DNA of 64,000 bases from NCBI GenBank assembly GCA_947569365.1, contig CANOSM010000009.1:1-64000 (forward strand), in the 5' to 3' direction. Shown here in pieces: positions 41,120 through 51,324 of this stretch. The notes beneath the pieces are model-generated. The model was not told the origin of the DNA and did not search any database. It was given only the letters and a program-made list of their open reading frames with translations. The position numbers and the translations under genes are program-made. Position 1 is the stretch's first letter, and each line of letters starts with the position of its first letter. This DNA comes from an uncultured Clostridium sp. (GTDB lineage: Bacteria; Bacillota; Clostridia; TANB77; CAG-508).

Positions 41120-41237
41120 AAATATTTTAGAATATAGTAATAATTAATTAAGAATACAATACACAATTCATAAATTTTGTGATATACTTATAAAATATAA
41201 AATTAATATAAGACAAACTAGGAGGTTATTAGCTATA

Positions 41238-42143
41238 ATGGGATTTTTTGATAAACTAAAAAGAGGATTAGGAAAAACTAAAGAATCTATAAACGAAAAA
41301 ATAAATAATGTATTTAGTACATTTAGAAAAGTCGATGAAGAATTATTAGAAGAGCTAGAAGAAGCTCTAATAATGTCAGATGTAGGAATGGATGCATCAG
41401 TTCAAATAATAGACAATTTAAGAACAAGAGCAAAGAGAGAAAAAATAGAATCAGAAGAAGATTTAAAAATAGCATTAAGAGATGAAATAAAAAAAATGAT
41501 GGAAATGTCAGATGAAGGATTAAACTTAGAAAATAAACCAGCAGTAATCTTAGTAGTTGGGGTAAATGGTGTAGGAAAAACAACATCTATAGGAAAGATA
41601 GCAAATAGATTAAAAAAAGATGGAAAAAAAGTAGTTATAGCAGCTGCTGATACTTTTAGAGCAGCTGCGACAGAACAAATTGAAATTTGGGCAGATAGAG
41701 TTAATTGTGAACTTATAAAAAAAGATGAAGGAAGTGACCCTGCATCAGTTGTATATGATGCAGTAAATAAAGCAAAAGAAGAAAATGCAGATGTACTAAT
41801 TTGTGATACAGCAGGAAGACTACATAACAAAAAGAATTTAATGGATGAACTTGCAAAAATACAAAAAGTTATAGATAAAGAATTGCCAGACTCATCTAAA
41901 GAAGTATTATTAGTAATAGACGGAACAACAGGACAAAATGCTATACAACAAGTAAAAGCTTTTAAAGAAGCAACACATATAACAGGATTAGTACTTACGA
42001 AATTAGATGGTACAGCCAAAGGTGGAGTAGTAATTGGAATCGTTTCAGAAAATAAAATTCCAGTAAAATTCATTGGAGTTGGAGAACAAATAGATGATAT
42101 GGAAGTATTTAATTTAGATGACTTTTTAAAAGCAATAATATAA
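41238..42143 (+). CDS. ftsY: Signal recognition particle receptor FtsY
   Basis: A 301-aa SRP GTPase that docks SRP-ribosome complexes at the membrane. An N-terminal helical N domain is followed by G1 VVGVNGVGKTTSIGKIA, the insertion box AAADTFRAAATEQIEIWA, G3 CDTAGRLHNK, G4 TKLDGTAKGG and the closing IGVGEQIDDMEVF. It lacks the long acidic A domain of E. coli, as is usual in Firmicutes. AGGAGG precedes the ATG. UPF0182 follows 61 bp later. Confidence 0.95.
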   Translation: MGFFDKLKRGLGKTKESINEKINNVFSTFRKVDEELLEELEEALIMSDVGMDASVQIIDNLRTRAKREKIESEEDLKIALRDEIKKMMEMSDEGLNLENKPAVILVVGVNGVGKTTSIGKIANRLKKDGKKVVIAAADTFRAAATEQIEIWADRVNCELIKKDEGSDPASVVYDAVNKAKEENADVLICDTAGRLHNKKNLMDELAKIQKVIDKELPDSSKEVLLVIDGTTGQNAIQQVKAFKEATHITGLVLTKLDGTAKGGVVIGIVSENKIPVKFIGVGEQIDDMEVFNLDDFLKAII

Positions 42144-42204
42144 CAGATAATAAAGGAAAGTATTTTGGATAAAATAGTCCTAAAGAAAGGAAATAATGTA
42201 AGAA

Positions 42205-44922
42205 ATGAAAAAAGATAAGTTTAGAATTACAAGAAAAATGATTGTAATTATATGTTTAGTAATTTATGTACTTATTTCAGTAATAATGGCTAGAGGAGAA
42301 TACTTAGAGATCAAAGAAATCGGAGAAAATTATGTAGATATATATGAAACAAATTTAAAAACTAAATATCTAATAATGGTAGTAAGTTTTATTCTAACAT
42401 ATATTATTGTATACTTTTCAAATAGATATATGAGCAAACAATTAAAAGAATTTTTTGTACAAGAGAAAAAAGAAATACCAAAGCTTCCAAATAAATCAGC
42501 TTCATTTATAGCTAGTTTAATTATAAGTTTAATTGTTCCAATATTTTTAGAAAAAGGATTTTTGAACTTTACTAATGCAACACAATTTGGTATTAACGAT
42601 CCAATCTTTGGAATGGACATTTCATTTTTTATGTTTAAATTACCTTTCATAAAAGCACTGTTAATAATGGGAATAGTAATATTTGCTATTTTAACAGCAT
42701 ATATTTCAGTTTACTATATTATTTCATTAAATGTTTATTTAGATGGTATAGATGCTGAAGTTTTAAGAAAAAACTCATGTATAAAACAAATAATATTTAA
42801 TATTTCTATAATAGCAATTTTAGTAGCAGGAATGACAGTATTAAGTTCTATAGAAGTAGTTTCACAAGAAATGATAAAACTTGATAGTACAGAAAATATT
42901 ACTCTAATAGGAGCAGGAATAACTGATGTAAAAATAAAAATTTGGGGCTATAGAATACTTGGAATAGTAATTATATTATCGTTAATCAGAGTTATAAGAT
43001 ACTTAAAGAAATTTAAAGTAAAAAAAGTCCTTTATTCACTTCTTATAGTTCCAATATATTTATTGGCATTATTTGTAGTAATGTCTGGATATGAATACCT
43101 ATATGCAGAAAAAAATGAACTTGATAAGCAAAAAGAATATATAGGATATAATATGGAATTTACAAAAGCAGCATATGGAATAAATGTTGAAGAAGTAGAA
43201 TTAAATCCAGATATAGCAGTTGATACATCTTATGTTGAAAAATCAAAGAAATTATTAACACAAGTACCAGTAATAAATGAAAAAGCAACACTTTCTTCAT
43301 TAAATGAATATATGGACAGTACAGGATTTTATCAATACAATGCAACCAAAATAGGATTTTATAATATAGATGGAAAAAGAATGCCAGTGTACATTACACC
43401 AAGAGAGATTGTAACAGAAGGAAGTAGAACATATAAAAATAAAACATATCAATATACTCATGGATATGGAGTAGTAGCAAGTAGTATAAATAAAACAGAT
43501 GAACTTGGAAACATAAAAAATATTCAATCTTCATATGATTTATCAGAAAATAAAATATATATATCTGAACCTAGAATATACTATGGATTAACAACAAATG
43601 ATACAGTTGTTGTTAATGCACAAAATACACCAGAATTTGATTATCCGAAATCAGCAAATAAATATGCTGAAAACTCATATAAAGGAAAAGGCGGATTAGA
43701 TTGTAACATAATAGATAGTCTAATAATTGCTATAAATGAAGGTGATATAAAACTTGCAATATCAAGTGATATAACATCAGAAAGTAAAATACTAACCAAT
43801 AGAAATATTAGACAAAGAGCTAAAAAAATATTACCATATTTAATATATGATGAAGAACCATATATGATAGTAAGAGATGATGGAAGATTAGTGTGGGTAC
43901 TTGATGCATATACAATTTCAAATAATTATCCATATTCTCAAAAAACTAAAATAACTGTTGATAATGAAACAAAAGAAATTAATTATATAAGAAATTCTGT
44001 TAAAGTTATTATAGATGCTTATGATGGAACTACAGACTTTTATATTACAGATAAAACAGATCCAATTATTATGATGTATTGGAAAGCATATCCTAATTTA
44101 TTTAAAAACATAGATTCAACAATTCCAGAAGACATTAAGAAAAATATAGTATATCCAAAACTATTATATAAAGTACAATCAGATTTAATTAGATTATATC
44201 ATGATATAAGTGTTGAAATGCTATATAGAGGAGATGATGCTTGGCAAATTGCATATGAAAATTCTAAAGAAAAGCAAAAAATGGAACCTTACTATACAGT
44301 AGTAAACAATGATGAAATAAATGATACAGCAGTAGGACTAATTGTTCCTTATACAAAAACAGGAAAACAAAGTTTAAAATCTTATCTAGTAGGAACTTAT
44401 AATGGAGAAAATAAATTAAAATTATATAATTTTAGTTCAGATACTACTCTTCCAGGAATAGAACAATTAAATGTTCAAATAAATCAAGATGAGACAATAT
44501 CTCATACTTTAAATGTGCTTAGAAAAAGTGGTACACAACTTGTTAGAAAAATGTATATAGTTCCAATAAATAATTCAATATTATATGTTGAACCAGTATA
44601 TCAAATTATGCTTAATGAAGATAACATACCAATACTAAAAAAAGTAATTGTTGCCACAGGATCACAAGTTGCTATAGGAAACAATTTTGAAGAGGCAATG
44701 ACTAATTTAGTATCTGATTCAGCATCAATATTTGAATTTGTAGATACTGAAAATGCAGAACAACTAATAAATGCAATAATCAAATCCAATAACAATCTAG
44801 AAGAATCGCTAGAGTCAAAAGATTGGGAGCTTATTGGTAAAGATATTACAAGTCTACAAAAATTAATTGATCAACTAGAAGAAATAAGAGCAAAAGAAAA
44901 GCAGAAAAAAGAAACAGATTAA
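42205..44922 (+). CDS. UPF0182 family membrane protein
   Basis: A 905-aa UPF0182 protein of unknown function. About seven membrane helices occupy the first ~300 residues, followed by a large extracytoplasmic domain with family features: the FYNIDGKRMPVYITPREI region, ATNDT-like YYGLTTNDTVVVN, a tract from YPYSQKTKITVD through VIIDAYDGTTDFYITD, and GIEQLNVQINQDETIS with YVEPVYQIML and VIVATGSQVAIG near the end. GAAAGG precedes the ATG. It follows ftsY and is probably cotranscribed. Confidence 0.9.
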   Translation: MKKDKFRITRKMIVIICLVIYVLISVIMARGEYLEIKEIGENYVDIYETNLKTKYLIMVVSFILTYIIVYFSNRYMSKQLKEFFVQEKKEIPKLPNKSASFIASLIISLIVPIFLEKGFLNFTNATQFGINDPIFGMDISFFMFKLPFIKALLIMGIVIFAILTAYISVYYIISLNVYLDGIDAEVLRKNSCIKQIIFNISIIAILVAGMTVLSSIEVVSQEMIKLDSTENITLIGAGITDVKIKIWGYRILGIVIILSLIRVIRYLKKFKVKKVLYSLLIVPIYLLALFVVMSGYEYLYAEKNELDKQKEYIGYNMEFTKAAYGINVEEVELNPDIAVDTSYVEKSKKLLTQVPVINEKATLSSLNEYMDSTGFYQYNATKIGFYNIDGKRMPVYITPREIVTEGSRTYKNKTYQYTHGYGVVASSINKTDELGNIKNIQSSYDLSENKIYISEPRIYYGLTTNDTVVVNAQNTPEFDYPKSANKYAENSYKGKGGLDCNIIDSLIIAINEGDIKLAISSDITSESKILTNRNIRQRAKKILPYLIYDEEPYMIVRDDGRLVWVLDAYTISNNYPYSQKTKITVDNETKEINYIRNSVKVIIDAYDGTTDFYITDKTDPIIMMYWKAYPNLFKNIDSTIPEDIKKNIVYPKLLYKVQSDLIRLYHDISVEMLYRGDDAWQIAYENSKEKQKMEPYYTVVNNDEINDTAVGLIVPYTKTGKQSLKSYLVGTYNGENKLKLYNFSSDTTLPGIEQLNVQINQDETISHTLNVLRKSGTQLVRKMYIVPINNSILYVEPVYQIMLNEDNIPILKKVIVATGSQVAIGNNFEEAMTNLVSDSASIFEFVDTENAEQLINAIIKSNNNLEESLESKDWELIGKDITSLQKLIDQLEEIRAKEKQKKETD

Positions 44923-44964
44923 AATAAGCTATTTATATAATATATAGAATATTTTTCTATAAAA

Positions 44965-45006
44965 CCTCAAAAACTATTTATAATACAAATTTTATAGTTT
45001 TTGAGG
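44965..45006 (+). promoter_or_regulatory. Hairpin that includes the ribosome site of the DUF5665 gene
   Basis: CCTCAAAAACTAT and ATAGTTTTTGAGG form a 13-bp stem. The last four bases (GAGG, 45003-45006) are the only Shine-Dalgarno sequence for the ATG at 45014. There is no T tract after the stem, so it may control translation as well as, or instead of, termination. Confidence 0.55.
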
Positions 45007-45013
45007 TACCTAT

Positions 45014-45334
45014 ATGTTTAAAAAGAAAAATAATGAAAATATAACAGTTTTAAATGAAAATATAAATTATTTAAAAAATTGTATAGATAATTTAAATAAA
45101 GCTATAGAAAAGTCAAGAATATATGAATTTTCTGAGGTTGTTGGTAATAGTAAAAAAATGATTTTAAAAAATTTTTTCTCTGGAGTTTTTAAAGGTGTAG
45201 GAATAGGTGTAGGTTTTTATATTATTACTGCTATAGTTATTTTATTATTAAATTATATTGTAAAGTTAAATATTCCTGTAATAGGAAAATATATAACAGA
45301 TATTGTAGAAATAGTAGAATTTAATAGAAGGTAG
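45014..45334 (+). CDS. DUF5665 family small membrane protein
   Basis: A 106-aa protein with the DUF5665 arrangement: an N-terminal charged helix (NYLKNCIDNLNKAIEKSRI), a conserved amphipathic segment, then GVFKGVGIGVGFYIITAIVILLLNYI as one or two membrane helices, and a C-terminal PVIGKYITDIVEIVE. Function unknown. It starts 7 bases after GAGG, which is inside a stem-loop. pgsA begins 9 bp after its stop, so the two form an operon. Confidence 0.82.
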   Translation: MFKKKNNENITVLNENINYLKNCIDNLNKAIEKSRIYEFSEVVGNSKKMILKNFFSGVFKGVGIGVGFYIITAIVILLLNYIVKLNIPVIGKYITDIVEIVEFNRR

Positions 45335-45343
45335 GAAAAGGTT

Positions 45344-45943
45344 ATGAAGTTAAATCTAGCAAATAAATTAACAGTCTTTAGAATTTTATTAGTTCCAATT
45401 ATGGTAATTATTCCATATTTAGGACTAAAAGGAGAATATTTAGGAATTCCGATAACAATGCTAATAATGGAGGCAATTTTTATAATTGCATCTATTACTG
45501 ATAAATTAGATGGGTACATAGCAAGATCAAGAAGTGAGATTACTACATTTGGAAAATTTTTAGATCCACTTGCAGATAAAATATTAGTATTAGCAGCAAT
45601 GATTTTATTAGTTGAAGCTAAAAAGATTCCAGCATGGATTCCAGTAATAATACTTGCAAGAGAATTTATTGTTTCTGGATATAGACTAATTGCTGCAGAA
45701 AAAGGCGGAGAAGTTATAGCTGCATCAATTTTTGGAAAAATAAAGACAGTTACACAAATGATTGCATTAATACTGATATTTATTGATAATAATTGTTTTT
45801 TTGAATTTGCAAATGGAAGTTTATCAGGATATTCACTAATACTTAATATTCTATCATCTACAATTCTTTTAATATCTGTAGGAGCAACAGTATTTTCAGG
45901 ATATGACTATTTAAAAAATGGAAAAGATTTATTTAAAGATTAA
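45344..45943 (+). CDS. pgsA: CDP-diacylglycerol-glycerol-3-phosphate phosphatidyltransferase
   Basis: A 199-aa integral membrane enzyme making phosphatidylglycerol-phosphate. The CDP-alcohol phosphotransferase motif is intact: DKLDGYIARSR, eight residues, then GKFLDPLADK (D-G-A-R-G-D-D pattern). N-terminal NLANKLTVFRILLVPIMVI and about 5-6 helices are typical of PgsA. AAAAGG precedes the ATG. It lies between DUF5665 and ligA. Confidence 0.93.
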   Translation: MKLNLANKLTVFRILLVPIMVIIPYLGLKGEYLGIPITMLIMEAIFIIASITDKLDGYIARSRSEITTFGKFLDPLADKILVLAAMILLVEAKKIPAWIPVIILAREFIVSGYRLIAAEKGGEVIAASIFGKIKTVTQMIALILIFIDNNCFFEFANGSLSGYSLILNILSSTILLISVGATVFSGYDYLKNGKDLFKD

Positions 45944-45966
45944 TAAAAAATAGGAGCAAAAGAGAA

Positions 45967-47965
45967 ATGAATAAAAAAGAGGCAAAAGAGAGAATTGAAT
46001 TTTTAAGAAAAGAAACAACATATCATGCTAAAAGATATTATGATGAAGACAGTCCAGAAATAAGTGATTTTGAATATGATATGTTAATGCTAGAATTACG
46101 AGATTTAGAAAATAAGTTTCCAGAATTTATAGATAAAGAATCATTAACACAAAAAGTAGGTGGAACTGTAAAAGAAGGATTTGAGAAAGTAGAACATGAA
46201 GTACCACTTCAAAGTTTACTTGATGTATTTAATGTAGAAGAATTAAAAGCATTTGATGAAAGAATAAAAAAAGTTGCAGAAGAAAATAATACTCCACTTA
46301 AATATGTAGTTGAAACTAAAATTGATGGTTTATCTGTAAGCTTAGAATATAAAAGTGGAGAGTTTGTAAGAGGAGCAACAAGAGGAAATGGATTAGTTGG
46401 AGAGGATATAACAGAAAATCTAAAAACAATTTCTCATATTCCCAAAAAATTAAAAGAAAATGTAGATATTATAGTTCGTGGCGAAGTTTTTATTTCTAAA
46501 GAAGGTTTTGACAAAATGAATGAAGAAAGAGAAATATTAGATAAGCCACTTTTTGCAAATGCACGTAATGCAGCAGCAGGTTCTCTTAGACAATTAGATA
46601 GCAATGAGACTGCTAAAAGACCACTTGATATATATATATTTAATGTACAAAAATCTGATACAATAAAGTTTACTTCTCATATAGAATCATTAGAGTATTT
46701 AGTAAAACTAGGATTTAATGTAAATCCTATAAGAGTATTTTGCAATGATATAGATGAATGCATTAAAGCAATAGAAAAAATTGGAGAAGATAGAGAGAAC
46801 TTAAGTTTTGGAATAGATGGAGCTGTTATAAAAGTTGATGACTTAAATTTAAGAGAGATTTTAGGAACAAATTATAAGACTCCTAAATGGGCTATTGCAT
46901 ATAAATACCCACCAGAGAAAAAAGAGACTATTTTAAAAGATATAGTATGCCAAGTTGGAAGAACTGGTGCAATAACTCCAGTAGCAATATTAGAACCAGT
47001 AAAAGTTGCAGGATCAACAATATCACAAACTACTTTGCACAATGAAGATTTTATAAAAGAAAAAGGATTAATGATAGGAGATACTGTTGTAATACAAAAA
47101 GCAGGAGATGTTATTCCAGAAATAGTTGAAGTAAAAAAAGAAAAAAGAGATGGCTTTCAAGTAGAATTTCATATGCCTGACAAATGCCCAGTATGTGGAG
47201 CAGATTGCATAAGAGAAGAAGGAGAATCAGCAATTAGATGTATAGGAATCGAATGCAGAGCAAAATTATTTAGAAGTATACTTCATTTTGCATCAAGGGA
47301 AGCAATGAATATAAAAGGACTAGGATTTTCTATAATAGAGGAACTTTTAAATAGAGAGTTAATAAAAAATATCGCTGATTTATATGATTTAACATTAGAA
47401 GATTTTAAGAGTATGAAAAAGGATGGAAAAAAATTTGCTAGTAATCTTATAAATGCAATAAATGAAAGTAAAAATAATGATTTATATAGATTAATAAATG
47501 CTCTTGGAATAAGACATGTTGGAACAAAAGGTGCGAAAGTTTTAGCAAAAAGATTTAAGACTATGGATAATATAATAAATGCAGATTATGAAAGTTTAGT
47601 AGAAGTTGATGATACAGGAGAAATTACAGCAAAAGCAATAAAAGAATTTTTCAATCAAGCTCAAACAATTGATTTAATAGATAGACTAAAATCAGCAGGA
47701 GTAAATATGAATTGTTTAGAAGAAGAATCAGAAGATAATAGATTTTCTGGAATGACTTTTGTACTTACAGGAGCTTTAGATAAATATTCAAGAGGAGAAG
47801 CGGGAGAAATTATAGAAAAATTCGGAGGAAAAACTTCAGGATCTGTTTCTAAAAAAACAACTTATGTGCTTGCTCGGAGAAGATGCAGGAAGTAAATTAG
47901 ATAAAGCAAATTCTCTAGGAATAAAGATAATAAGTGAAAAAGATTTTGATGATATGATTAAATAG
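45967..47965 (+). CDS. ligA: NAD-dependent DNA ligase LigA, CGG +1 site in the BRCT domain
   Basis: LigA seals nicks in DNA using NAD+. The adenylation domain has YVVETKIDGLSVSLEY (active-site Lys) and RGEVFI. The OB fold, the zinc finger (CPVCGADC, then C-x-x-C via IRCIGIECRAK) and HhH repeats follow, then a BRCT domain (GMTFVLTGALDKYSR). At 47875 an in-frame CGG interrupts the BRCT domain. Skipping C gives LAGEDAGSKLDKANSLG, the canonical LigA end, and a stop at 47965 (665 aa, the normal length). Without the shift only ARRRCRK follows. LigA is essential, so the shift or a repair mechanism should be efficient if the base is real. AGGAG precedes the ATG. Confidence 0.95.
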
Positions 47966-47979
47966 ATAGAGGAGAATAT

Positions 47980-48216
47980 ATGGAAAAATATTCGTTTGAA
48001 AAATTTTGGAAAGACTTAGATGACGGTTATCAAATATATTTTGATTATATGGATATAAGATATTTGATTTATAAATTAAAAAAGAATTGTTATAAAAAAG
48101 AAATGATTACAGTAAAAGATAAATGTCCTTTAATAAAAAATGAAATAATAACATTAAAACGTGTAAAAGAACTATTTGAATATATGGAAAACTTAGAATA
48201 TAAATCATTTGAATAA
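47980..48216 (+). CDS. Small hypothetical protein
   Basis: A 78-aa ORF, 14 bp after ligA with GAGGAG at the right distance. It is acidic/aromatic at the N-terminus (FEKFWKDLDDGYQIYFDYMD) and helical at the C-terminus (RVKELFEYMENLEY). I do not recognise it. Position and ribosome site suggest it is translated with ligA. Confidence 0.6.
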   Translation: MEKYSFEKFWKDLDDGYQIYFDYMDIRYLIYKLKKNCYKKEMITVKDKCPLIKNEIITLKRVKELFEYMENLEYKSFE

Positions 48217-48341
48217 TAAAAATGCTCATATTTATAGTAATAGAGTTTAAAATAACAATAATTAATAAATTATAAAATCTTAGACAATTGAAAGATAAAT
48301 TATGAAAAATAAAACAATATATATAGATAGGAGCTGATAAT

Positions 48342-49391
48342 ATGGCTAATGAAACTGATAATAAAGAAGAAATGACAAATGAATTAGTAGAGGAAATAAA
48401 AATATTAATAACAAAAGCTAGAAATAAAATATCTAAAAATGTAAATGAAATATTAATAGATACATATTGGAACGTAGGAAAGACAATAGTTGAAAAAGAA
48501 CAGTTAGGAAAAATAAAAGCTGATTATGGAAAATCAATATTATTAAGTGTTTCAAAAAAGTTAACAAAAGAAATAGGGAAAGGATTTTCCAAGAGCAATT
48601 TGTTTAATATGAGAAAGTTCTATTTGACATATTCAAAAATTCCAGACGCATCTGGAATTTTAGGATGGTCTCATTATTGTGAATTAATAGTAATAAAAGA
48701 AGAAAATAAAAGACAATTTTATGAAAAGGAATCAGTAAATAGTAAATGGTCTGTTAGAGAATTGAAAAGACAAATAGAGACTTCATTATTTGAAAGATTA
48801 TTATTATCAGATGGAAAAGCTAATAAAGAAAAAGTTTTACAATTAGCAAAACAAGGACAAATTTTAAATACGCCAGAAGACATGATAAAAGAACCATATG
48901 TATTTGAATTTTTAGGAATTCCAGAACAAAAGCCTTTATTAGAAAAAGACTTAGAATACAAATTAATAAAACATATTGAAAAATTTTTACTAGAATTAGG
49001 AAAAGGTTTTATGTTTGTTGGATCACAGCAAAGAGTAACTGTAGGCAATGTGCATTATTATGTAGATATGGTATTTTATAACAAAATATTGAAAGCTTAT
49101 GTTTTAATAGATTTAAAAATGGGAAGTTTAAAGCCAGAGAATTTTGGACAAATGAATATGTATTTAAACTATTATGAAGAAGAAGTTAATGATGAAGGAG
49201 ATAATAAACCTATTGGAATAATTCTTTGTGCTGATAAAGATAATGTGGTAGCTGAGTATAGTATGGGAGGAATGAGTAATAATTTATTTACGTCAAATTA
49301 TACATATTATATACCAAATCAAGATGAACTTATTGCACAAGTAGAAAAAGTGATAAAAGAAAATGAAGAAAATAAAACAGAAAATGAATGA
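48342..49391 (+). CDS. DUF1016 / YhcG-type nuclease, second copy
   Basis: A 349-aa paralogue of the island protein at 11609. The N-terminal domain has DTYWNVGKTIVEKEQ, FSKSNLFNMRKFYLTY and WSHYCELI. The C-terminal PD-(D/E)XK-like domain has HYYVDMVFYNKILKAYVLIDLK, where the E-x-K Glu is replaced by Asp (D-L-K), and PIGIILCADKDN. Codons just before the conserved Trp form a palindrome (48636-48661), at the same place as in the island copy but with a different sequence. GGAG precedes the ATG. Confidence 0.87.
   Translation: MANETDNKEEMTNELVEEIKILITKARNKISKNVNEILIDTYWNVGKTIVEKEQLGKIKADYGKSILLSVSKKLTKEIGKGFSKSNLFNMRKFYLTYSKIPDASGILGWSHYCELIVIKEENKRQFYEKESVNSKWSVRELKRQIETSLFERLLLSDGKANKEKVLQLAKQGQILNTPEDMIKEPYVFEFLGIPEQKPLLEKDLEYKLIKHIEKFLLELGKGFMFVGSQQRVTVGNVHYYVDMVFYNKILKAYVLIDLKMGSLKPENFGQMNMYLNYYEEEVNDEGDNKPIGIILCADKDNVVAEYSMGGMSNNLFTSNYTYYIPNQDELIAQVEKVIKENEENKTENE
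48636..48661 (+). repeat. Intragenic palindrome in the second DUF1016 gene
   Basis: AAAATTCCAGA and TCTGGAATTTT are perfect 11-bp arms around CGCA. They code for the residues right before the conserved Trp, the homologous position of 11897-11927. Confidence 0.85.
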
Positions 49392-49553
49392 TATAAAAGT
49401 TCAAGATGTTTTTTATAATATTGTTGAAAAAATATAACTTAAAAGAAAGATAAGGAAAGTATAGAAAGTAAAATAAAATTAGTTATAATTGTTAAAAAAT
49501 ACGAAAAAATAGATAAAAAGTAGTATAAATAGAAAATGTCAGTATTATAAAAT

Positions 49554-49582
49554 TTGACAAAATACTAAAATCAGATTAAAAT
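49554..49582 (+). promoter_or_regulatory. Promoter of rnpB
   Basis: TTGACA (49554-49559), a 17-bp spacer and TAAAAT (49577-49582), about 8 bp before the mature 5' end of RNase P RNA. Confidence 0.65.
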
Positions 49583-49589
49583 TATATAA

Positions 49590-49938
<349 letters not shown>

Positions 49939-49970
49939 AAATTTTATAATAAAACTAAATAAAAAAGAGA

Positions 49971-49985
49971 AAGAGCATAGCTCTT
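49971..49985 (-). terminator. Terminator of the small membrane gene
   Basis: On the minus strand AAGAGC-TAT-GCTCTT is followed by TCTCTTTTTT. Confidence 0.65.
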
Positions 49986-50193
49986 ACTCAATTGTGTTTG
50001 AAAAATTGGAGTTACTATTTTCGGTGGTTACTTCAATTTTTTCTTTACTTACACTAAAATGAAAATTGAATCCATTTGAGCTTAAAAAACAAATAGTTAT
50101 AGCCACAATAACAACTATTGTTAATAATGTTGGCAAACTTACTGTAAATTGAAATTTTATTGATGTATTTTCTTTAGTATTTAAATTACTCAT
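49984..50193 (-). CDS. Small single-pass membrane protein
   Basis: A 69-aa protein with one membrane helix (LPTLLTIVVIVAITICFL) and a short Ser/Asn/Glu-rich tail. Function unknown. GAAGGAGG lies 7 bases before the ATG, which makes real translation likely. It is divergent from the ABC transporter operon. Confidence 0.65.
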   Translation of the reverse strand: MSNLNTKENTSIKFQFTVSLPTLLTIVVIVAITICFLSSNGFNFHFSVSKEKIEVTTENSNSNFSNTIE

Positions 50194-50408
50194 ATGTATA
50201 CCTCCTTCTTCTTCTTTAAATTAATTATAAAATAGATTTTAAGAAATAAAAGGTATAGTCTTTTCTACGTTTTTCCGAGCTTAAAAAATTTTATATATAA
50301 TTATAATCATTTTTTTAAGTTGATATTTTTTAATAATAAAGTTATTATATAAAATAGTTAAAGTAATATAAGTTAAAAGATTAAATATATTTATACAAGG
50401 GAGAAGTT

Positions 50409-51324
50409 ATGGAATATATCTTAGAAACTAATAATCTTGAAAAAAAGTATAAGAAATTTAGAGCAGTAGATAATGTTAATATTAATATACAAAAAGGAGC
50501 CATATATGGATTAATTGGAAAAAATGGTGCTGGAAAAACAACTTTAATAAGATTAATTTGTGGACTACAACATGTAACAAGTGGTGAGTACTTTATATAT
50601 GGAGTTTCTAATAAAGATAAGCAAATTATAAAAGCTAGAAAAAAGCTAGGAGCAATTATAGAACAGCCATCAATTTATTATGATATGACAGCAAAAGACA
50701 ATCTAATAGAACAATGTAAAGTTATAGGACTTCCAGTAAATAAAGATATTGAAGAACTACTAAAACTAGTTGGACTATCAGATGTAGGAAAGAAAAAAGT
50801 AAAAAATTTCTCTCTTCGGAATGAAACAAAGACTAGGAATAGCAATAGCACTAGTAGGACAGCCAGAGTTTTTAATATTAGATGAGCCAATAAATGGATT
50901 AGATCCAGAAGGAATAATTGAAATAAGAGAACTTATATTAAAAATTAATAAAGAAAAAGGAATTACTTTTTTAATATCAAGTCATTATTTAGATGAGCTA
51001 TCTAAAATTGCTACTCATTATGGATTTATGAATAAAGGAAATATTATAAAAGAAATAAGTAAAGAAGAACTTGAAAAAAATCTAAAGAAAAGAATAGAAA
51101 TAGAAGTAAATGATGTAAATAAATGTACTCAGTATTTAGAAGAAAATAAGATTTCTTATGAAATTATTTCAGATAATAAAATAAATATATATGATACAGT
51201 AAATATTACAAAACTAATTAATGAACTATCTAAAAATGATTGTATAGTAAATGATTTACATGAAAGAGAAGATTCACTAGAAAATTATTATATTAATTTG
51301 ATGGGAGGGAATGATAATGTATAA
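50409..51324 (+). CDS. ABC transporter ATPase (BcrA-like), CGG +1 site at the signature
   Basis: An ATPase of the bacitracin/lantibiotic-immunity type (BcrA-like), ~304 aa after one +1 shift. Walker A is GLIGKNGAGKTTLIRLICG. The frame breaks at an in-frame CGG (50817) inside the signature: FSL-[C]GGA-ATG gives FSLGMKQRLGIAIAL, the canonical family signature. Walker B FLILDEPINGLDPEG and the switch ISSHYLDEL follow. Without the shift the protein loses signature and Walker B and stops at 50885. GGGAGA precedes the ATG. The permease overlaps its end. Confidence 0.92.

Noticed and set aside
41402..42073. Long minus-strand ORF (223 aa) opposite ftsY
   Set aside because: It lies wholly inside ftsY in antisense, is Ser/Ile/Phe-rich as expected for a shadow frame, and has no family features or ribosome site.
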